Positions 1 through 13,100 of a DNA stretch of 64,000 nucleotides are shown here, piece after piece. The notes below the pieces were generated by a model. That model did not search any database. It saw only the letters and a list, made by a program, of their open reading frames with translations, and was not told the DNA's origin. Position 1 is the stretch's first letter. Every line of letters begins with the position of its first letter. Both the position numbers and the translations under genes were made by a program. Source of the stretch: Xestospongia bergquistia (lineage: Eukaryota; Porifera; Demospongiae; Haplosclerida; Petrosiidae); contig OZ014416.1 in the NCBI GenBank assembly GCA_963965975.1, positions 6,200,001 to 6,264,000 of the forward strand. The letters are read 5' to 3'.

Positions 1-53
1 GGGACAATTTTATATTTTGTTAGACGAAACGGGATTAAACGAAATGGCTAAAA

Positions 54-200
54 ACTGACACTACACTCAATTTTACAGTTGCCACGACAACACTCCTATG
101 CATAGAATAGTTATAAAAATGACTATAACAGACAATTTCAAACCTTAACTTACCAGCAATAACTCTTTCTTTCTTCCAAATATTCAGGGTAAAGATACCC
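54..200. repeat. Isolated unit of the 61-64 kb satellite
   Basis: One copy with ACACTCCTATGCATAGAATA, ATAAAAATGACTAT and AATTTCAAACCTTAA matches the array at the other end of the window. Confidence 0.85.
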
Positions 201-494
201 CACCTAATTTTATGATTGTTTTCTATTATATTTTGTGTTACTTATTACATATTTGAACCATATTGCTTATGTTATCAGTTTTGTGTATATATATATATAT
301 ATATACTGAAGTATCTAAGTCTGTTGAAGAGTGCTCGATGTCGTTTAGACAGAGCGGGTTAGAACAGAATTAAAGGACAAAAGAACAGAGCTCTCGCTGT
401 GTTGCTGTTACTCCGAGTTTCACGCGTTATGCGATCGTCAGACAGCTGGATACTACTCTGTTTGCAGGCTGGTTATATAGCATCGAGGTGTTAA

Positions 495-1070
495 CTATGT
501 CTTATCCCTAGAGAAGTGTGCTAAATAGTACTTGTTTTCGTGTCGGCATTTTGAAACGAGTTCGGATCTTTTATTCAGGGTGGTGGTTATGTCGGCGTTG
601 ATGATAGAGAGCTTTTCCATTAGGCAAAGGTCGCACCGCTTTGTTGTGTTGGAGTAGGCTTGTGCCCTTCGGTTTATTGACCAGGTGATTTTGAATTCCT
701 CGCCTTCTTTCTTCAATTGCCAAACATACTTCGATAGTTCCGTGCTATTTCCATATTTCTCGTGCCTGATTGATTGCATGTGGTTGGAATATCTCTGCTT
801 GAAGGCGTTTTAGGTTAGGCCTATGTACACCTTTTTCTCATTTCTTCTCATGTTCTCGACTTCTGCATTGAAGATGATGTTATTGGACTGGCATTCGCCG
901 TTTAGTGGGCATAGGTCTTTTTTTCGGCAGTTGCAGGGTTTCTGCATGCGCGTGTTGGTGTCCTTTGAGACCTCATTATTGTGTGCCTTGATGATGTTGG
1001 CTAGGTTTGGCATGCAGCTGTAGCTGACCTTAACAGTGTTTTTGTTGAATATTTTGTGTAGCCTTGAGTC
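495..1070 (-). pseudogene. 3' part of a Penelope-like retroelement: GIY-YIG endonuclease with in-frame stop
   Basis: Two open stretches on the minus strand are in the same frame, separated by one TAA (810-812). The N-terminal part reads KIFNKNTVKVSYSCMPNLAN and then a Cys motif CNCRKKDLCPLNGEC. KKVYIGLT, the second half of the GIY-YIG signature, follows. After the stop come FKQRYSNH, STELSKYVWQLK and CLMEKLSI, then LNKRSELVSKCRH near the end. These are hallmarks of Penelope-like element endonucleases. The reverse transcriptase is absent: the frame begins directly next to a TA microsatellite (~1,070-1,100). The copy is 5'-truncated and inactive. Confidence 0.78.
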
Positions 1071-1475
1071 TTATATATATATATATAATTATATATATAT
1101 TGTAGACTTACTGTAGATTCTTATGAGAGTCATACTATGCTACTATGATCCTTTTAGTAAAGAAGTAATTGTTTAAAAAGCACTTAGAGCTATATAAAAT
1201 TGTCAATTCAAAATGAGATGTATCTCATTATATATATATACACATAGATATTATACTTATAGAGAGAAATATCATACTTACACAGTTTGGAATTACCTGA
1301 TATTATCTTCTCATCAATGTGACCTGCTTCATTGCTTTCTTAAGGTGATGATGGTGGATTTGAAATATCACGAAATTCTAACGTGTTATGTCTGCTAAAA
1401 GAAGATTATAATGATAATACTGATAATTAAGTCCTGTTTAATTTTAAATGTGTGACTTGACAATTAAATGTTTAG

Positions 1476-1727
1476 GCTTTGGAGTGGCGTTCGAAAGAGA
1501 AACTGTGCTATCACTATGACTATGAGAGCGAAAGACGAATACATCACTACGTGCAAACTGATAATGTTCGGCTTTCTCTACTGAGGAGAAGGAATAGGAT
1601 ATCTTTGTTTTCTGTATCCAAAGCTATTGGTAATGCTAGTATGTTAGAAGAAACAGACTCTCAATCAGACCTCTATACTAATGGTGTTCCAAGTCATCTA
1701 TCTCGGATGCATCCTCTGACGACATAA
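1476..1727 (+). CDS. Possible terminal exon, unidentified
   Basis: After a possible acceptor ATGTTTAG, a frame is open for 83 codons up to TAA at 1725-1727. It is rich in charged residues (EKLCYHYDYESERRIHHYV). The G+C is higher than around it and there are several CG dinucleotides, in a stretch otherwise almost free of them. No domain is recognised. It may be host exon or old transposon. Confidence 0.25.
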   Translation, partial: ALEWRSKEKLCYHYDYESERRIHHYVQTDNVRLSLLRRRNRISLFSVSKAIGNASMLEETDSQSDLYTNGVPSHLSRMHPLTT

Positions 1728-1739
1728 TGCAATACTGAG

Positions 1740-1825
1740 TGAACTCGATGTATGCATAATACATTGAGGCAGTGTACTTTCTCCTTGTGAAAAACAACTG
1801 ATCGTAGATCACCTTCATTTGAAGG

Positions 1826-1860
<35 letters not shown>

Positions 1861-4060
1861 AATATACTTATTGTGTAATTAAAGGTGGTGAATGAGCCTT
1901 GTTTATTTTCCTAAAGTTATTAAACCAGTGAGACTGATGTTGTAGTGATAATTACACAAAAGCAAATTTGTTATGAAGTTCAATCAACGAATATCTAGCA
2001 CAATATTGCTTACCTTCTAAATTCAACTGTTACTTGTAACACTTTACAGTTCAATAAACTTATAGTGACTACCCACAATATACAGTTTGCTTTATTATGA
2101 CCTTTAAGTAATTGAGGCAATTATAGTGAAATGATTCAATTTTCATTAAAATAAGATAGAATTACTACAGAAATTGCCATTATTTCAAGCTATGTGAAAT
2201 TGAGAACTTTATAAATGGTTTCAAGGACAAAAGGTTTAGGAAGAGACAATAGTTTCATCAGATGTTAAAGTAAGTAACTATAATAAGTTTATTTTAATTA
2301 TTAAATAATTATTGTCAAAGTACCATCAGAAGATTATATAAAATATTATAGACAACAAAGATTTTGAATGGACATTTGAGTATGTCATATTCTTTCATTT
2401 ATGTAGCTTTGCTTATTTTTCAAGTCATTTAATGATAAAGTGGACATTACAGTGACAGTTACTGCTGAAGTGAAATCCTTAGTACATGTTTTTATAATTG
2501 AAATGAAAAGTATGTTGTTATATTTTTCTGAACAACTGTATTATTTATATTTTAATTAATAGGAGCATATCATAATACTTTCAAAGTTAAAAAATGTCTT
2601 ACAAACAAAGATATAATGGAAAGTATGCACAAAAGAATGATATACAACAGAGAAGAAATAGACTTACAAAAGTAATCTTTGATATGCTTCATAAAAACAT
2701 TAATATAGACATCTATTAATATAGAACTACCTGTTTACTGGCTTCTATTAAAAGAACAGAAGAAATATTGGAAGTAGAGCCTTGTTGTGGAATTGATGAG
2801 TAGAAATGAAACTGAAAATGAAGTAAATGAAGTCAATTTTTAGCTACTCAGCCTCTTCCATGGAGATCAGAAATAGTCACATGACTATCTGTAGTCTAGA
2901 CAAAAGGGAATATTTGTTAAAATCTACTAGAGGAAGAAATGTGATGTTTAAAAGATGATAGCTTTGCCATTCAATTATCCATTAGAGTTGACATTGAAGT
3001 AAATAACTTAGCAACATTTGACAATTATGTTTTTTGTTTTTAAATTGATTTAACATGTTCATTTATCAAATTTATTGCTTTTTTCAACAAGTAAGTAGTA
3101 TTTCAATATTGGAAATACAATATATCCTAACAGAAGATTTCAATTGAAATGATGACTAATCCTAACAGAACCCTCAAATAGAATAACGATATATTATTAC
3201 ACAATCCTATATTGAAATAATGACATATTCAATACAATACTTTTACTGGAATATTGCTAATTCTTCATAAACTGTGAGAAATTTAGAAATATCCAGTACA
3301 AAGAAAGACGTGGAACTATGAGATACTATAATAAGCTGCCATTAGCAAAATACTTGTCTTTCAACACACTGCAAGATAGTAAAGATGACAATTGTATCAT
3401 CTCTACATAATAACACAAGTGACACAACAAGTAAGGATATACACTAACTATCTGAATCACTTAAAATAATATCAGTGATATATTATGGCATTCTTTGCCT
3501 GTGTTATTATGTAGGGATGATGTACTTACTATCCCTACTATCTTGGTTCCAATCTTTGTATTGGACTGATATTATCCATTCCTACTTCATTTTTGGAAAA
3601 TGTTTTTATTTACTTGCATACTATGAATATACACAGCCTGGATATCATTTAATTGTATAATCAGAAAACACTCAAAAGTCAAACATTTGTCATTAGTACT
3701 AGTTAACACTATGATAATTTAAATATTAACATGTTTCTTTAAAAAAATTCCATTAAATTAAAAGGAGAAACAAATAGAAAATCATATGAAATAATTTTAA
3801 TTTAATTAAATTGATTATATAAGAAATGAAACACTTTTTGCTTAATTGAAGATATCAAAGAAACTATAAAATGATTTTATTGTGCCTGCTAGATGTCAAA
3901 TATAGATACACATGTACATGTACAGGAACTATTAACATACATGCAAACTTTACTAGGTATTAAATAAAAGAATATAGTAATAAGAAAATAATGAAAACAA
4001 AATAAGACTAATGATATAAAATAATATAATAATAATATATATAAAATAAGACTAAAATAA
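1740..4060. other. AT-rich non-coding stretch
   Basis: I see no convincing exon or repeat family here, apart from the TA tract at 1,829 and AATATTAT-like simple sequence at ~4,010-4,060. Confidence 0.6.
1829..1857. repeat. (TA)n microsatellite
   Basis: Short TA run in non-coding sequence. Smaller ones occur at ~288-305 and ~1,072-1,100. Confidence 0.9.
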
Positions 4061-4239
4061 GACTAATATAAGTAGGTGGGGCTTCAGTGACAAAGGGGAA
4101 GCAACAATACATGTGACCTGATGAAGTTAGTTATTTACAAGTAAACAGATCAAAGTCAGTCATATTAAAAGGGGTGTGGCCTGATTGGGATGTTTTTAGA
4201 TGTCTGGTATACCAAAACTTTGAGAGCTTTCAGTTAGGA

Positions 4240-4620
4240 CACTCAGAGAAATATGTGTGCAATAACTCTCTCTTCCTAATATTCAGGGTAAATACACAAT
4301 ACCCAATTTTATAGTTGCTACAACAACACTCCTATGCATAGAATAGTTATAAAAATGACTATTACAGACAATTTCAAACCTTAAGTTACCAGCAATAACT
4401 CTTTCTTCCTAATATTCAGGGTAAAGACACAACATCCAATTTTACGGTTGCCACGACAACACTCCTATGCATAGAATAGTTATAGAATGATTATTATAGA
4501 CAATTTTAAATCTTACATTACCAGCAAAAACTGTCTCTATATTCTGCCATTTCTGGGAAGAGATACCACACTTACATTTATAATTGCCACAATTTGTATC
4601 ACTACATAATATAGACAGTT
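4240..4620. repeat. Two to three units of the 61-64 kb satellite
   Basis: Consecutive copies of the same unit (ACAACACTCCTATGCATAGA twice, about 125 bp apart; then a partial with CATTTCTGGGAAGAGATACC). Just before it, 4,070-4,200 is a G+C-richer stretch (TAGGTGGGGCTTCAGTGACA, GGGGTGTGGCC) that looks like the end of another dispersed repeat. Confidence 0.85.
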
Positions 4621-4890
4621 AAACTAAATAAAAGAGAAATGTATAAAATGTAATAATAGTAATAAACACAGTATAATGACATACTTTACATGATAATTAC
4701 ATACTTCATTAACATTAACTTAATCCAATGTTAAGTATGTTGTATGACTACTTGAAATAAACTACATTCACATTCAAACTGACATATCAGTTCAACATAT
4801 CACTCTAGACAGATTATACTAATAAAATGATTAGATCAAAATAACTTGTGACTACTTTTGATGTTCAATATTGTTTATATTACACTTACC

Positions 4891-5010
4891 TTAAAGTGTT
4901 CATTTGTATCAACTAAGTCTATACATTCTTTTCTCTTCAATGTCCCAGTATATGAGGTAAATATATAGATCAGAGAGACTGGGAGCACTATCACTAGTAG
5001 CTTTGTAGCT
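4891..5010 (-). CDS. Candidate exon of an unidentified minus-strand gene (c)
   Basis: Minus-strand frame open from ~5,010 to the donor TTAAG|GTAAGT at ~4,890, reading TKLLVIVLPVSLIYIFTSYT then GTLKRKECIDLVDTNEHFK: a hydrophobic helix followed by a polar tail. The acceptor is uncertain. The possible acceptors do not match the phase 2 end of the 7430-7523 exon, so at least one exon is missing between them or this is a separate gene. Confidence 0.35.
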
Positions 5011-7429
5011 ATGAGGCATGTTCAACTTTTAACCCTTCTGTGTCAATTTTAATAATACGATGTATATGTAAGATTTAAAATGTAAAATGAAAGTAAGAAT
5101 GATGGAAAGCCATTCCTTGTACTATTTTGAGTCATTATTTCCTCCTGGGATAACTATACAGTTACTATACTAGCAGTGTTATTCAATGTATTCTGAATTA
5201 TCTTGTTATTCAGTCAATGTTAGAAGAAATAAATTAAGAACACAGGATATGTGAACAATGTAGGAAGTCAGATAAAATAATATATATTATAATAACAACT
5301 GTACAATACAAAGAATATAAAACCAATACATTCAACAATGTCTTTAACATTTCACTTATTCTCATAATAATGATATCTTTATACATTATGTACTCAGTAC
5401 AAACACAACATTTCATCAACAGCTATATCCTCTGATTTCATTGTTCAAAACCTACAAAGTAAGATAATAAAATACACTAAATGTTATAATGTAATTAACT
5501 ACAACAGTGACTCATTAATCATTTTGTCCTAGTCAATATCAGGATACTCTGAGTATTTTGTTTATTTTGTGGATAAACTAACACAACTATCATCAAGATC
5601 AGTAACTTAACTATAGATATCACAATATTATTATATTACATTACATTATAATGATAGAATTACAACAGACTCACAAGAGTGGTCAATTATTTATCAGTTG
5701 GAAGGTATTATACATGTTTTATTAGTTCTAAACATAATCACACTCAATGGTTCTACATTAATAACAGTTTTGTATTTGTACTATCAATAATAGTCTCCAT
5801 AAAATATTGCTGCTACAATTTGAAGTGATTCTAGTACATGCAGTTATAGTCACATAACAAGACCCATTCATGATGTTTTTATAAATTATATGAAGGTATA
5901 CATGAGGAGAGGACTAACATAGTAATTAAACCATGGTCATTTCAATAGGTGAATCAACTACTGCATTACTTTGAAATATTTGATGTCTATCCATAGCAAT
6001 CTATCTTTTAGATGAGGTAATCAAGTATATATGTGTGAATAAGTTAATAACTAGTATTAAACATAAACATTTTAGGTGATACGTTCATATATGGATATTG
6101 TCTACTATGAAGCATCAAATGTATTATAAACTTATAATTTAAATTGAGGTTCCATATTTCTATATAAAAAGGAAAAAACCTTTAATTTAGGTTCCAAGTT
6201 TTTGGCAAAATTTTACCATTATCAAGCAGTGTCATTGTGGTATCATCAGGTTAATTGAAGACTTGTTATATAACAGATAAATATCACATTTAGGTCAATC
6301 TAATGGAGTATGATGTACTTATGTGTGTCATAAATCATAGAAACTGTCATTGGACATTACTGGTACTATCTGTTAGTTAGTATTCATATCTACAAAACGA
6401 TGTTATCATAAAGGCAACAGATCTTAATAAGAAACATGTAGAATACTTTGATTCATACAAAGGCTCAATTCAATCTTAGTGGACAAAATATAGAAAATAC
6501 AAATGAATTAATTCTACATGTGCAAACAGATCATTTATAGAGTCTTGTTGTGAAGACCAGAACTTGTCTGTGCTAAAATGCGACAGTGGTAATACATTCA
6601 TAGAACAGTGAGTAGTGAAGACCATATAATGGGTTAATTAATTCCTGCCAGTAATAATATGAAAGTTTTGCAATTTGACTTAAAAATGTTTGCCAATAAT
6701 TGAAAATTCAAACACTTGAAAATTCTCCCACTGTGTGATATAAAACAAAAACTTGTTTATACAGAACCTGTTTGAAATACTACCAACAAGTATATATATT
6801 TATTACAAAACAAGACATTTCACATCTTGTAGGGTAATATGTGAGTTATTATAAAAATACTGATAGAGGAGCTACTTAACAATCAATTAAGTACCATCTA
6901 CACTCGTAACTAATGATAAGTTCCTTAGACATTATAATGTGAGACAAAGGCTGCTAAACTCTCCAATCCTAGAAGGCTTTGGTTATCAAACAATTTGCTA
7001 AAAGTCTACATGTTCCCTCTACTACTGAAGATATAACATCCAAGTTATTAAACCAAAAACAATCTATTAATATCAATACATCAATTACAAACTCAGGTAT
7101 CATATTAGAAAAACAAATAAAATGATTAATGAATACTAATATAGGAAATAAAACTTTATCTCTACAAAAGAAGTCACTTTCATTGAAAAAAATATTACAA
7201 CTACAATAACTTCTGAAGTTATTTAAGTTGCAATTTTTTTCAGTAGCTGTCTCCACCCCTGCTTCAGGTTAGAATTCTTTCATTGACAGAACTGAGAGCA
7301 ACAACAACAAGTTGACTAGCCTTCACTTTCAGGTCAAAGTGCAATAATAACAATGACAGACAACAGTTAATCATGTAAACAATTAAAGCACCTCTCACTT
7401 ATAAGTAAATCAAATGTTAACAACCTTAC

Positions 7430-7523
7430 CTCTTTTTTATAGCAATACCTATGCACATAAGAGCACTCTGTCCAAACACATTCATGACAATCATGGTACT
7501 GATATCCAGACTGTTAGCATCAC
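7430..7523 (-). CDS. Candidate exon of an unidentified minus-strand gene (b)
   Basis: 94-nt open exon between CTACAG and AGAG|GTAAGG. It reads DANSLDISTMIVMNVFGQSA then LMCIGIAIKKR: a likely membrane helix closed by basic residues. The phase matches the preceding candidate exon (8676-8758). It ends in phase 2. Confidence 0.42.
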
Positions 7524-8056
7524 CTGTAGTAAATGTGATGAAAGGCAAAAAGTAATAGTCCACTTAAAATAACATTATTATTACATACTTTATGTGAAAA
7601 GGTTTACAACACTACAAAAATTATTTGCCATCTACAAGTCAGCCATCAGGTAAATATAGAGGTAAAAACTACTGAGTTTGATAACATGGAATCATACATG
7701 TAGCAGAAGGAGGACTTTGAAAGTCCACCTATTTAAATTATGCATTAAAAAGTGCATCGACAGTATCTAATGAAACAAAGGTTTGGTACTATTACTCGAA
7801 CAGAGCAGGTGTCTATAAACCTTATGGCCAAGGCAAGCATCAACTGAAGACACCAGGCTCAGCAAAAATTAGACATCAGAGCACAGCACATTTAACAGTA
7901 TCATATAATAATCTACTATTTATTCTGCACTTTACTTATGAAGTGTGAGGAGGATGTCTTTTATTCTTTATTGCAAGAATTCTTAACACAATTTACAACA
8001 ATCATGAGAGATTTTCCACTTATTTAAACACAAACTATTGCACAAGGTTACAATGT

Positions 8057-8326
8057 TGGGTTACTTGCTATAGAGTGGGATCTGCAGTAAATACAAACAT
8101 GTCTTTAGAAGCTTTTCATAGAGTTTTAAAAATAGGATACTTACATCATAAACAGAATAAATGTGCTGATAGTTTTCTTGTTGCCTTGATCAAGATATCC
8201 AGATATCCAGCTTTTCAAAGACTGAGGAAGTTAGAAATGGACAAAAACAAGATTTGTGAAATTATGAAACAGGATCATTCAGCCAAAAAATTAATTATCT
8301 CCAAGTTCAATTATATCTTTAAATAA
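8057..8326 (+). pseudogene. MULE-type transposase C-terminal fragment, inverted relative to the N-terminal half
   Basis: An open frame of ~88 codons on the plus strand: CYRVGSAVNTNMSLEAFHRV, LKIGYLHHKQNKCADSFL, ending in a Lys-rich tail. The NTNM-EAFHRVLK-YL-KQN pattern is what follows the catalytic core in animal MULE-like proteins whose N-terminal half contains the DGTYNVN motif found at 8,945-9,167. The two halves lie head to head about 0.6 kb apart, so either an inversion split one element or two copies were inserted. Confidence 0.62.
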
Positions 8327-8675
8327 TAACAAATAGAATGTAAGAGCTCATAATATACAAGACACACATTATGTAACAGAAAGTTACATGAAAGCTATGA
8401 TTATAAAATAATTATATGTGGTGACTGTGAAGTGTGTCTACATGTTTACACATGTAAATATACATCTAATACATATGGAAACTAGTGACAACTTAATTCA
8501 AGTTACTACACAATATGTGATATCGGTTTTGAACAATCAAAAATGCTACCATTTTATGTCAAGTATACCAGTATGTACTTAAATAGGTGTATATTTCTGG
8601 TGTGAAACCTCAAAGGAAATCATCAATGAACAAATTACACACTGATTGCTATAAGAGAATAATAAGTAAACTTAC

Positions 8676-8758
8676 ATGGTGATACAAATCTATTTGCAGG
8701 TACTATTGCAGTAAACATGACAAGTAGATAGTTGTAGTTTACGTATTTATTATTATTT
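8676..8758 (-). CDS. Candidate exon of an unidentified minus-strand gene (a)
   Basis: 83-nt open exon between ATACAG and T|GTAAGT on the minus strand, reading NYNYLLVMFTAIVPANRFVS. It ends in phase 1 and joins in phase with the exon at 7430-7523 (next residues P-C-D-A-N). The hydrophobic run suggests a membrane segment. I do not recognise the protein. Confidence 0.4.
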
Positions 8759-8871
8759 CTGTATCACTTCTTTTAGTTTTGTACCTTTCTAGTTAAGAAC
8801 CTCTTTTCTATTATATTTTGTCTAACTTATTACATGTTTGAACCATATTGCTTATGTTATCAGATTTGTAT

Positions 8872-8872
8872 G

Positions 8873-8922
<50 letters not shown>

Positions 8923-8925
8923 CAT
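8872..8925. repeat. (TA)n microsatellite with symmetric GTATA/TATAC borders
   Basis: TA run flanked by TGTATATG on one side and CATATACA on the other, so the whole is a long palindrome. The sequence before it (8,805-8,880) is nearly the same as 216-300, which also runs into a TA tract, suggesting a repeat that ends in TA. Confidence 0.9.
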
Positions 8926-8944
8926 GAAAACAGGCATCTTTCTT

Positions 8945-10040
8945 TTTTTGATTAAATACCCAGCACAAAAATTAAAGAAAATGGTGGATTAGTAAAGTTG
9001 TTGTTTTGGCCAAAACCACCCTCAACCATGAATGAATATAGAGGCATTCCAGTCTTGTTAACATTATATGTGCCATCAACTAGAATAATTTTTGGAAACT
9101 TGGTGAAAAGTATTGACATCAGGCCAGATTGGTAGTAAAGAATGGACAGATTGTCCTCATCATTCACAACAATTTTGCCTGTGAGTCTTTATGCAGGGTC
9201 TCGGAAAGCTTGTCCAAAAATATTTATGCATCCTTTCGACCAAACTGTTCATTTTTTTTAGCTTAATCACACAAGTATTGAATATCTTTAAGGGTAGTCA
9301 CTTTCCCAAACTTTTTTTGAATTTGTGGCATTATTAATTTCTTGTTTGCACCTAGTTTCAACACTCCTTCAATCTCCTTTGACTCAGAATTTGTTAATCT
9401 TTGGCTTGGATAGTGCATCATGATTTCCAACCCAATTCAATGGTTGTGCTTAAGGATACTCTCGTACAACCACTTTTCTGTCTAATGACACAGTAACTTT
9501 CGCAGGGCAATCAAGAGAAAAATGTCTCTGATTTGGACGAATGCTACGGGACCAATTCCGAGCACTTCCGTAATGGACACACCTATACAAAGTACAATAA
9601 ATGCTGCATCATTTAGAATGGATGTATGCACATGTAATTTACAAACAATGATCATAGAAAAATAACTGAGTTGCTCAATACTCATTTACAGATGCTAGTT
9701 CATGACATGCACTGTGTCACCTAACACTAGTGAAAAATTTCACTAAACCGAACTTCATAATAAAAGCTTTTTCACTTCATACACATAAATACACACAATC
9801 AGTACATCCTACAAACCTGTAGCTAAGGTAAGTATACCGCTACTTCTCATCTATTGGTCCCAGCAAACTATTAGACTTCTTGAATTTTCTATTCACATCA
9901 TCAAATGTTTGACTATTGAAAATTCTCAAAGGATGGTGAGAAACATTTTTAAGCTCATCAACAGCTGCTTTTAAGTCCTTAAAACTGCTTAATTCTTTTT
10001 ACATTCTCCAAAACTTTCCTGCTGGCTCATAACATGCCAC
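8945..10040 (-). pseudogene. MULE-type transposase, N-terminal and catalytic start, decayed
   Basis: Read on the minus strand with several frame changes. First comes an N-terminal piece (AAVDELKNVSHHPLRIFNSQ, ~9,860-9,990). A zinc-finger/FAR1-like part follows (HYGSARNWSRSIRPNQRHF, DCPAKVTVSLDRKVVVRE, LKHNH; ~9,430-9,590). A helical linker comes next (HYPSQRLTNSESKEIEGVLK), then the start of the catalytic domain: KIVVNDEDNLSILYYQSGLM and FPKIILVDGTYNVNKTGMPL (first Asp in VDGTYNVN). Stops at ~9,230, ~9,265 and ~9,440 disrupt it. The rest of the catalytic domain is not present downstream on this strand. Confidence 0.72.
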
Positions 10041-10049
10041 GTGACCTAT

Positions 10050-10155
10050 GGGTGTCAATAGCACTTGTGTGGCTCTAGTTACCACCTTTTCGGTGTCAAT
10101 ATATAGCTATTCGGTGGCTCTTAGCACGACCGCGTATCGGTGTCAATAGACACGA
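10050..10155. repeat. Short direct repeats with GGTGTCAATA
   Basis: GGTGTCAATA occurs three times about 44 bp apart, together with GTGGCTCT-AG-ACC/ACG motifs. This lies just upstream of the MULE transposase start on the minus strand, so these may be subterminal repeats of that element. CG-rich compared with the surroundings. Confidence 0.6.
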
Positions 10156-13100
10156 CCCAAAATAAATCATTACTTAAAATCAGCAGACTACTTTGACAAG
10201 TCAAGGATGAAGTAGTCGTTTACTCTTGTCTTGAAGAAAAGATATGAAAGATCAACTTGAATTGAAAGTTACATGGTATGTTGAGATAGAGTTATATAAT
10301 ATACAAGAACACATAGATAGTTGCTAAGATATATTTTGATTAATTATGTTGACTACTATGTGTTTATTTGCCTGTAGGAGTTAAAGCCTCTTAGATACCG
10401 AATATAACATAAGTCAAGTCATTTATGAAACGTATATTGTTAATATTGAGTCCTACTATTGTGACAAGTAGGTTACACAGAAGAGGATTTCAATTCATTC
10501 AGTGACTAAACCTGATAGACATTTATTGAAAACAAAAGGGAGTGAAGAGCAGCATCGTTAAAGAAACATTCGAATAAGTATGAAAGGTAAGTCTATTTAT
10601 AGTTGTAAGACTTTTAGTAACAGATTTAGCTGTTGAAATCATGAATCAGCAATATCTTCTGTTGTTTAAATCACTTACATATAGAAGCAAATGCTCCATA
10701 AAAAGATGGACTTCAACATCACATTGTATGAAAACGTAGGTGCATTCTGAAATATATCTACTTTACAATTATCATGTTTGTGTAATTTTGTCACATTTCA
10801 AGAGCTGTTGATTAGGCTAACATAACAATACATCTTTATTATAATATAACAACTATGAATATTATTAAGCCATAAAAGAGAGGAGGATGTTGTCACATTA
10901 TTTATCACTTGTTTACTTTTAAGGTTGTTATCTTCATCTGAAGTGTTTGTTTTTATTGCAGTATTTAATAGCAAATTAAGTGAAGTGAATTTTTGCTACC
11001 TAGTTAGTAGACAAAGAATCATATTTTCACTTTAGAAACTACAATATTAAAATATAATATGATTAATCTTTGAGCCTGCATTAGATTAAAATTTTAAATA
11101 CTAAACAATCACCTTATATATTTGATGTGACATAATCTAATGTACAGTATATTATGTCACCTCATCTACTGTATATCACACTGCTATACTGATGTGTATG
11201 GTAATAAGTACATCTCATGACTGGAATTAGATTTAATGATCAGCTAATAACAAACATAATACAACATAATTATAATTGTCCAATACTATTTTGCTATATG
11301 ATAAAGATTGTGAAGTATATCTATGTATCTAGGAACTTTGTTCATATGATCAATCTTCTAGATTTAGTACAAACAGAGATTTAAACAGAAAGAATAACTT
11401 GTTGACTCACATACCACATATAACTTTAGTATATGTTTTTATTGCTGTATTTGTTACTGAGACTAGCAAGCAACAATTTTGCCTAGCTTAGCAGTCATGA
11501 TTTATACTACTCTTGCCACATGTGATCATGATTCTGACATTTACATGTGTACTTCATATATAATCATTTTATAAGGACTAATTGTCACTTCATAGTTATT
11601 GAGATGTTTAGTGATCATTACAAGTACATGAAAACATGTTGAATAAAATTGGCAATAGAAGTTGTTTCAAAGTGATGTAATATAATAATAATATCTATGA
11701 AAATATGCTTGTAATAATGACAGCTATACCACAGATGTTACAATTGACAATAAAGTTTATTGACTATGGATGTGACCTAAATACTATTTGGTGGCCAGTA
11801 ACAGTTCTTTATAAGGATATTTGTTAAGTAAAGTCACTTGAAGTTGCAACAGAAAATAGTTCATAGTCAAATAACAAAGGGCAAGCAAATGATTATGAGA
11901 GTTGTTATTATCTGTAAAATGTACATGTGGATGCAAAAAACTTTTAGAACATGTAAGAATTAAAATTACTATAACTTCAGAACAAAATAATTTTTATTAG
12001 ACAGACTCAGAGCAAGTAATGTAACCTTTGCCCACAGAGAGTTGTTTGTTAGGAATAACAATGTTTCAAATTAGTACATGCAACTAAAAAGTGACAAAGA
12101 CAAGGTTATTCCAATGTAACATTATAGATGTCATAAAGTTAATGATAATGAAAGGTAACAACACTTAATTATAATATTGGTAACTTGTAACTATTGATAG
12201 TTGCTATTGTTAATCTTAATAAGAGTTTTAGTGATATTATATTTAGCTGTTGAAATCATGATCAGCAATGTCTCCTCTAGTTTAGATCATTGAAATATAG
12301 AAGCAAATGCTCCATAACAAGTTAGACTTCAACACTACAATGTATATGAAAATCTAGGTGTATTCTGAAACATATGTACTTTATAGTTATCATAAGCTAT
12401 CCCATTTGAGTAATTTTGTGTGGTCTTTAGCACCCAAGTGAAAACTTTTAATTTTTTCACTATGAATTTAAAATAACTCATTGTGTTTTGTGCCAATTGG
12501 GTACTAGTTCCACTTTGCACCCAACTGAGAAAATCGAATTTTTTGCTATAAATTTAGACAAGTTATTTCTAAATTCATAGCAATAAATTTAAAATCACTT
12601 TATAATACCAAAATGGTTCTAAATTCAAACAGGACCACACTCATAGCTGTAGGATGAATCATGTATACAGAGACATGTCATTGACGTTTTATCAAACTTA
12701 GTATTACATCATAATGTACTGACTAGTGTTGCTCTAGTTAACTAAAACTATAACTAAAACATATTATACGAAGATATATTTATTTTCAGTGAACCAGAAC
12801 TAGAATAAAAGTTCAAATCTTATTTTAACTAAAACTAAAACTATAATAGTATTTATGATAATAATGCAATAACAAAATATTGTGACAAATTATGGCAATA
12901 AGTACAACTAAATCTACTACTAAAAAATATTTTGGCTTTATGGCTTCTTAAGGAGGAAAATGTCATTTGCAATTGCATGTGCCTATTTTGTATGTAAGCT
13001 GAAGGCAGCCATCCATTTCTACTTCTTAATTTCATATCTTTCTTTGACATTTTCTGAAATATCCAATTCTACTTTCCAGATTCCAATTCTATTTTCTATC

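Noticed and set aside
3475-3660. 61-codon plus-strand ORF with hydrophobic residues
   Set aside because: Tyr/Leu-rich by base composition, no splice sites or similarity to support it.
6969-7256. 95-codon minus-strand ORF
   Set aside because: AT-rich, Phe/Ile/Asn-biased composition with no family resemblance; likely a chance open frame, unlike the exon candidate at 7430-7523.
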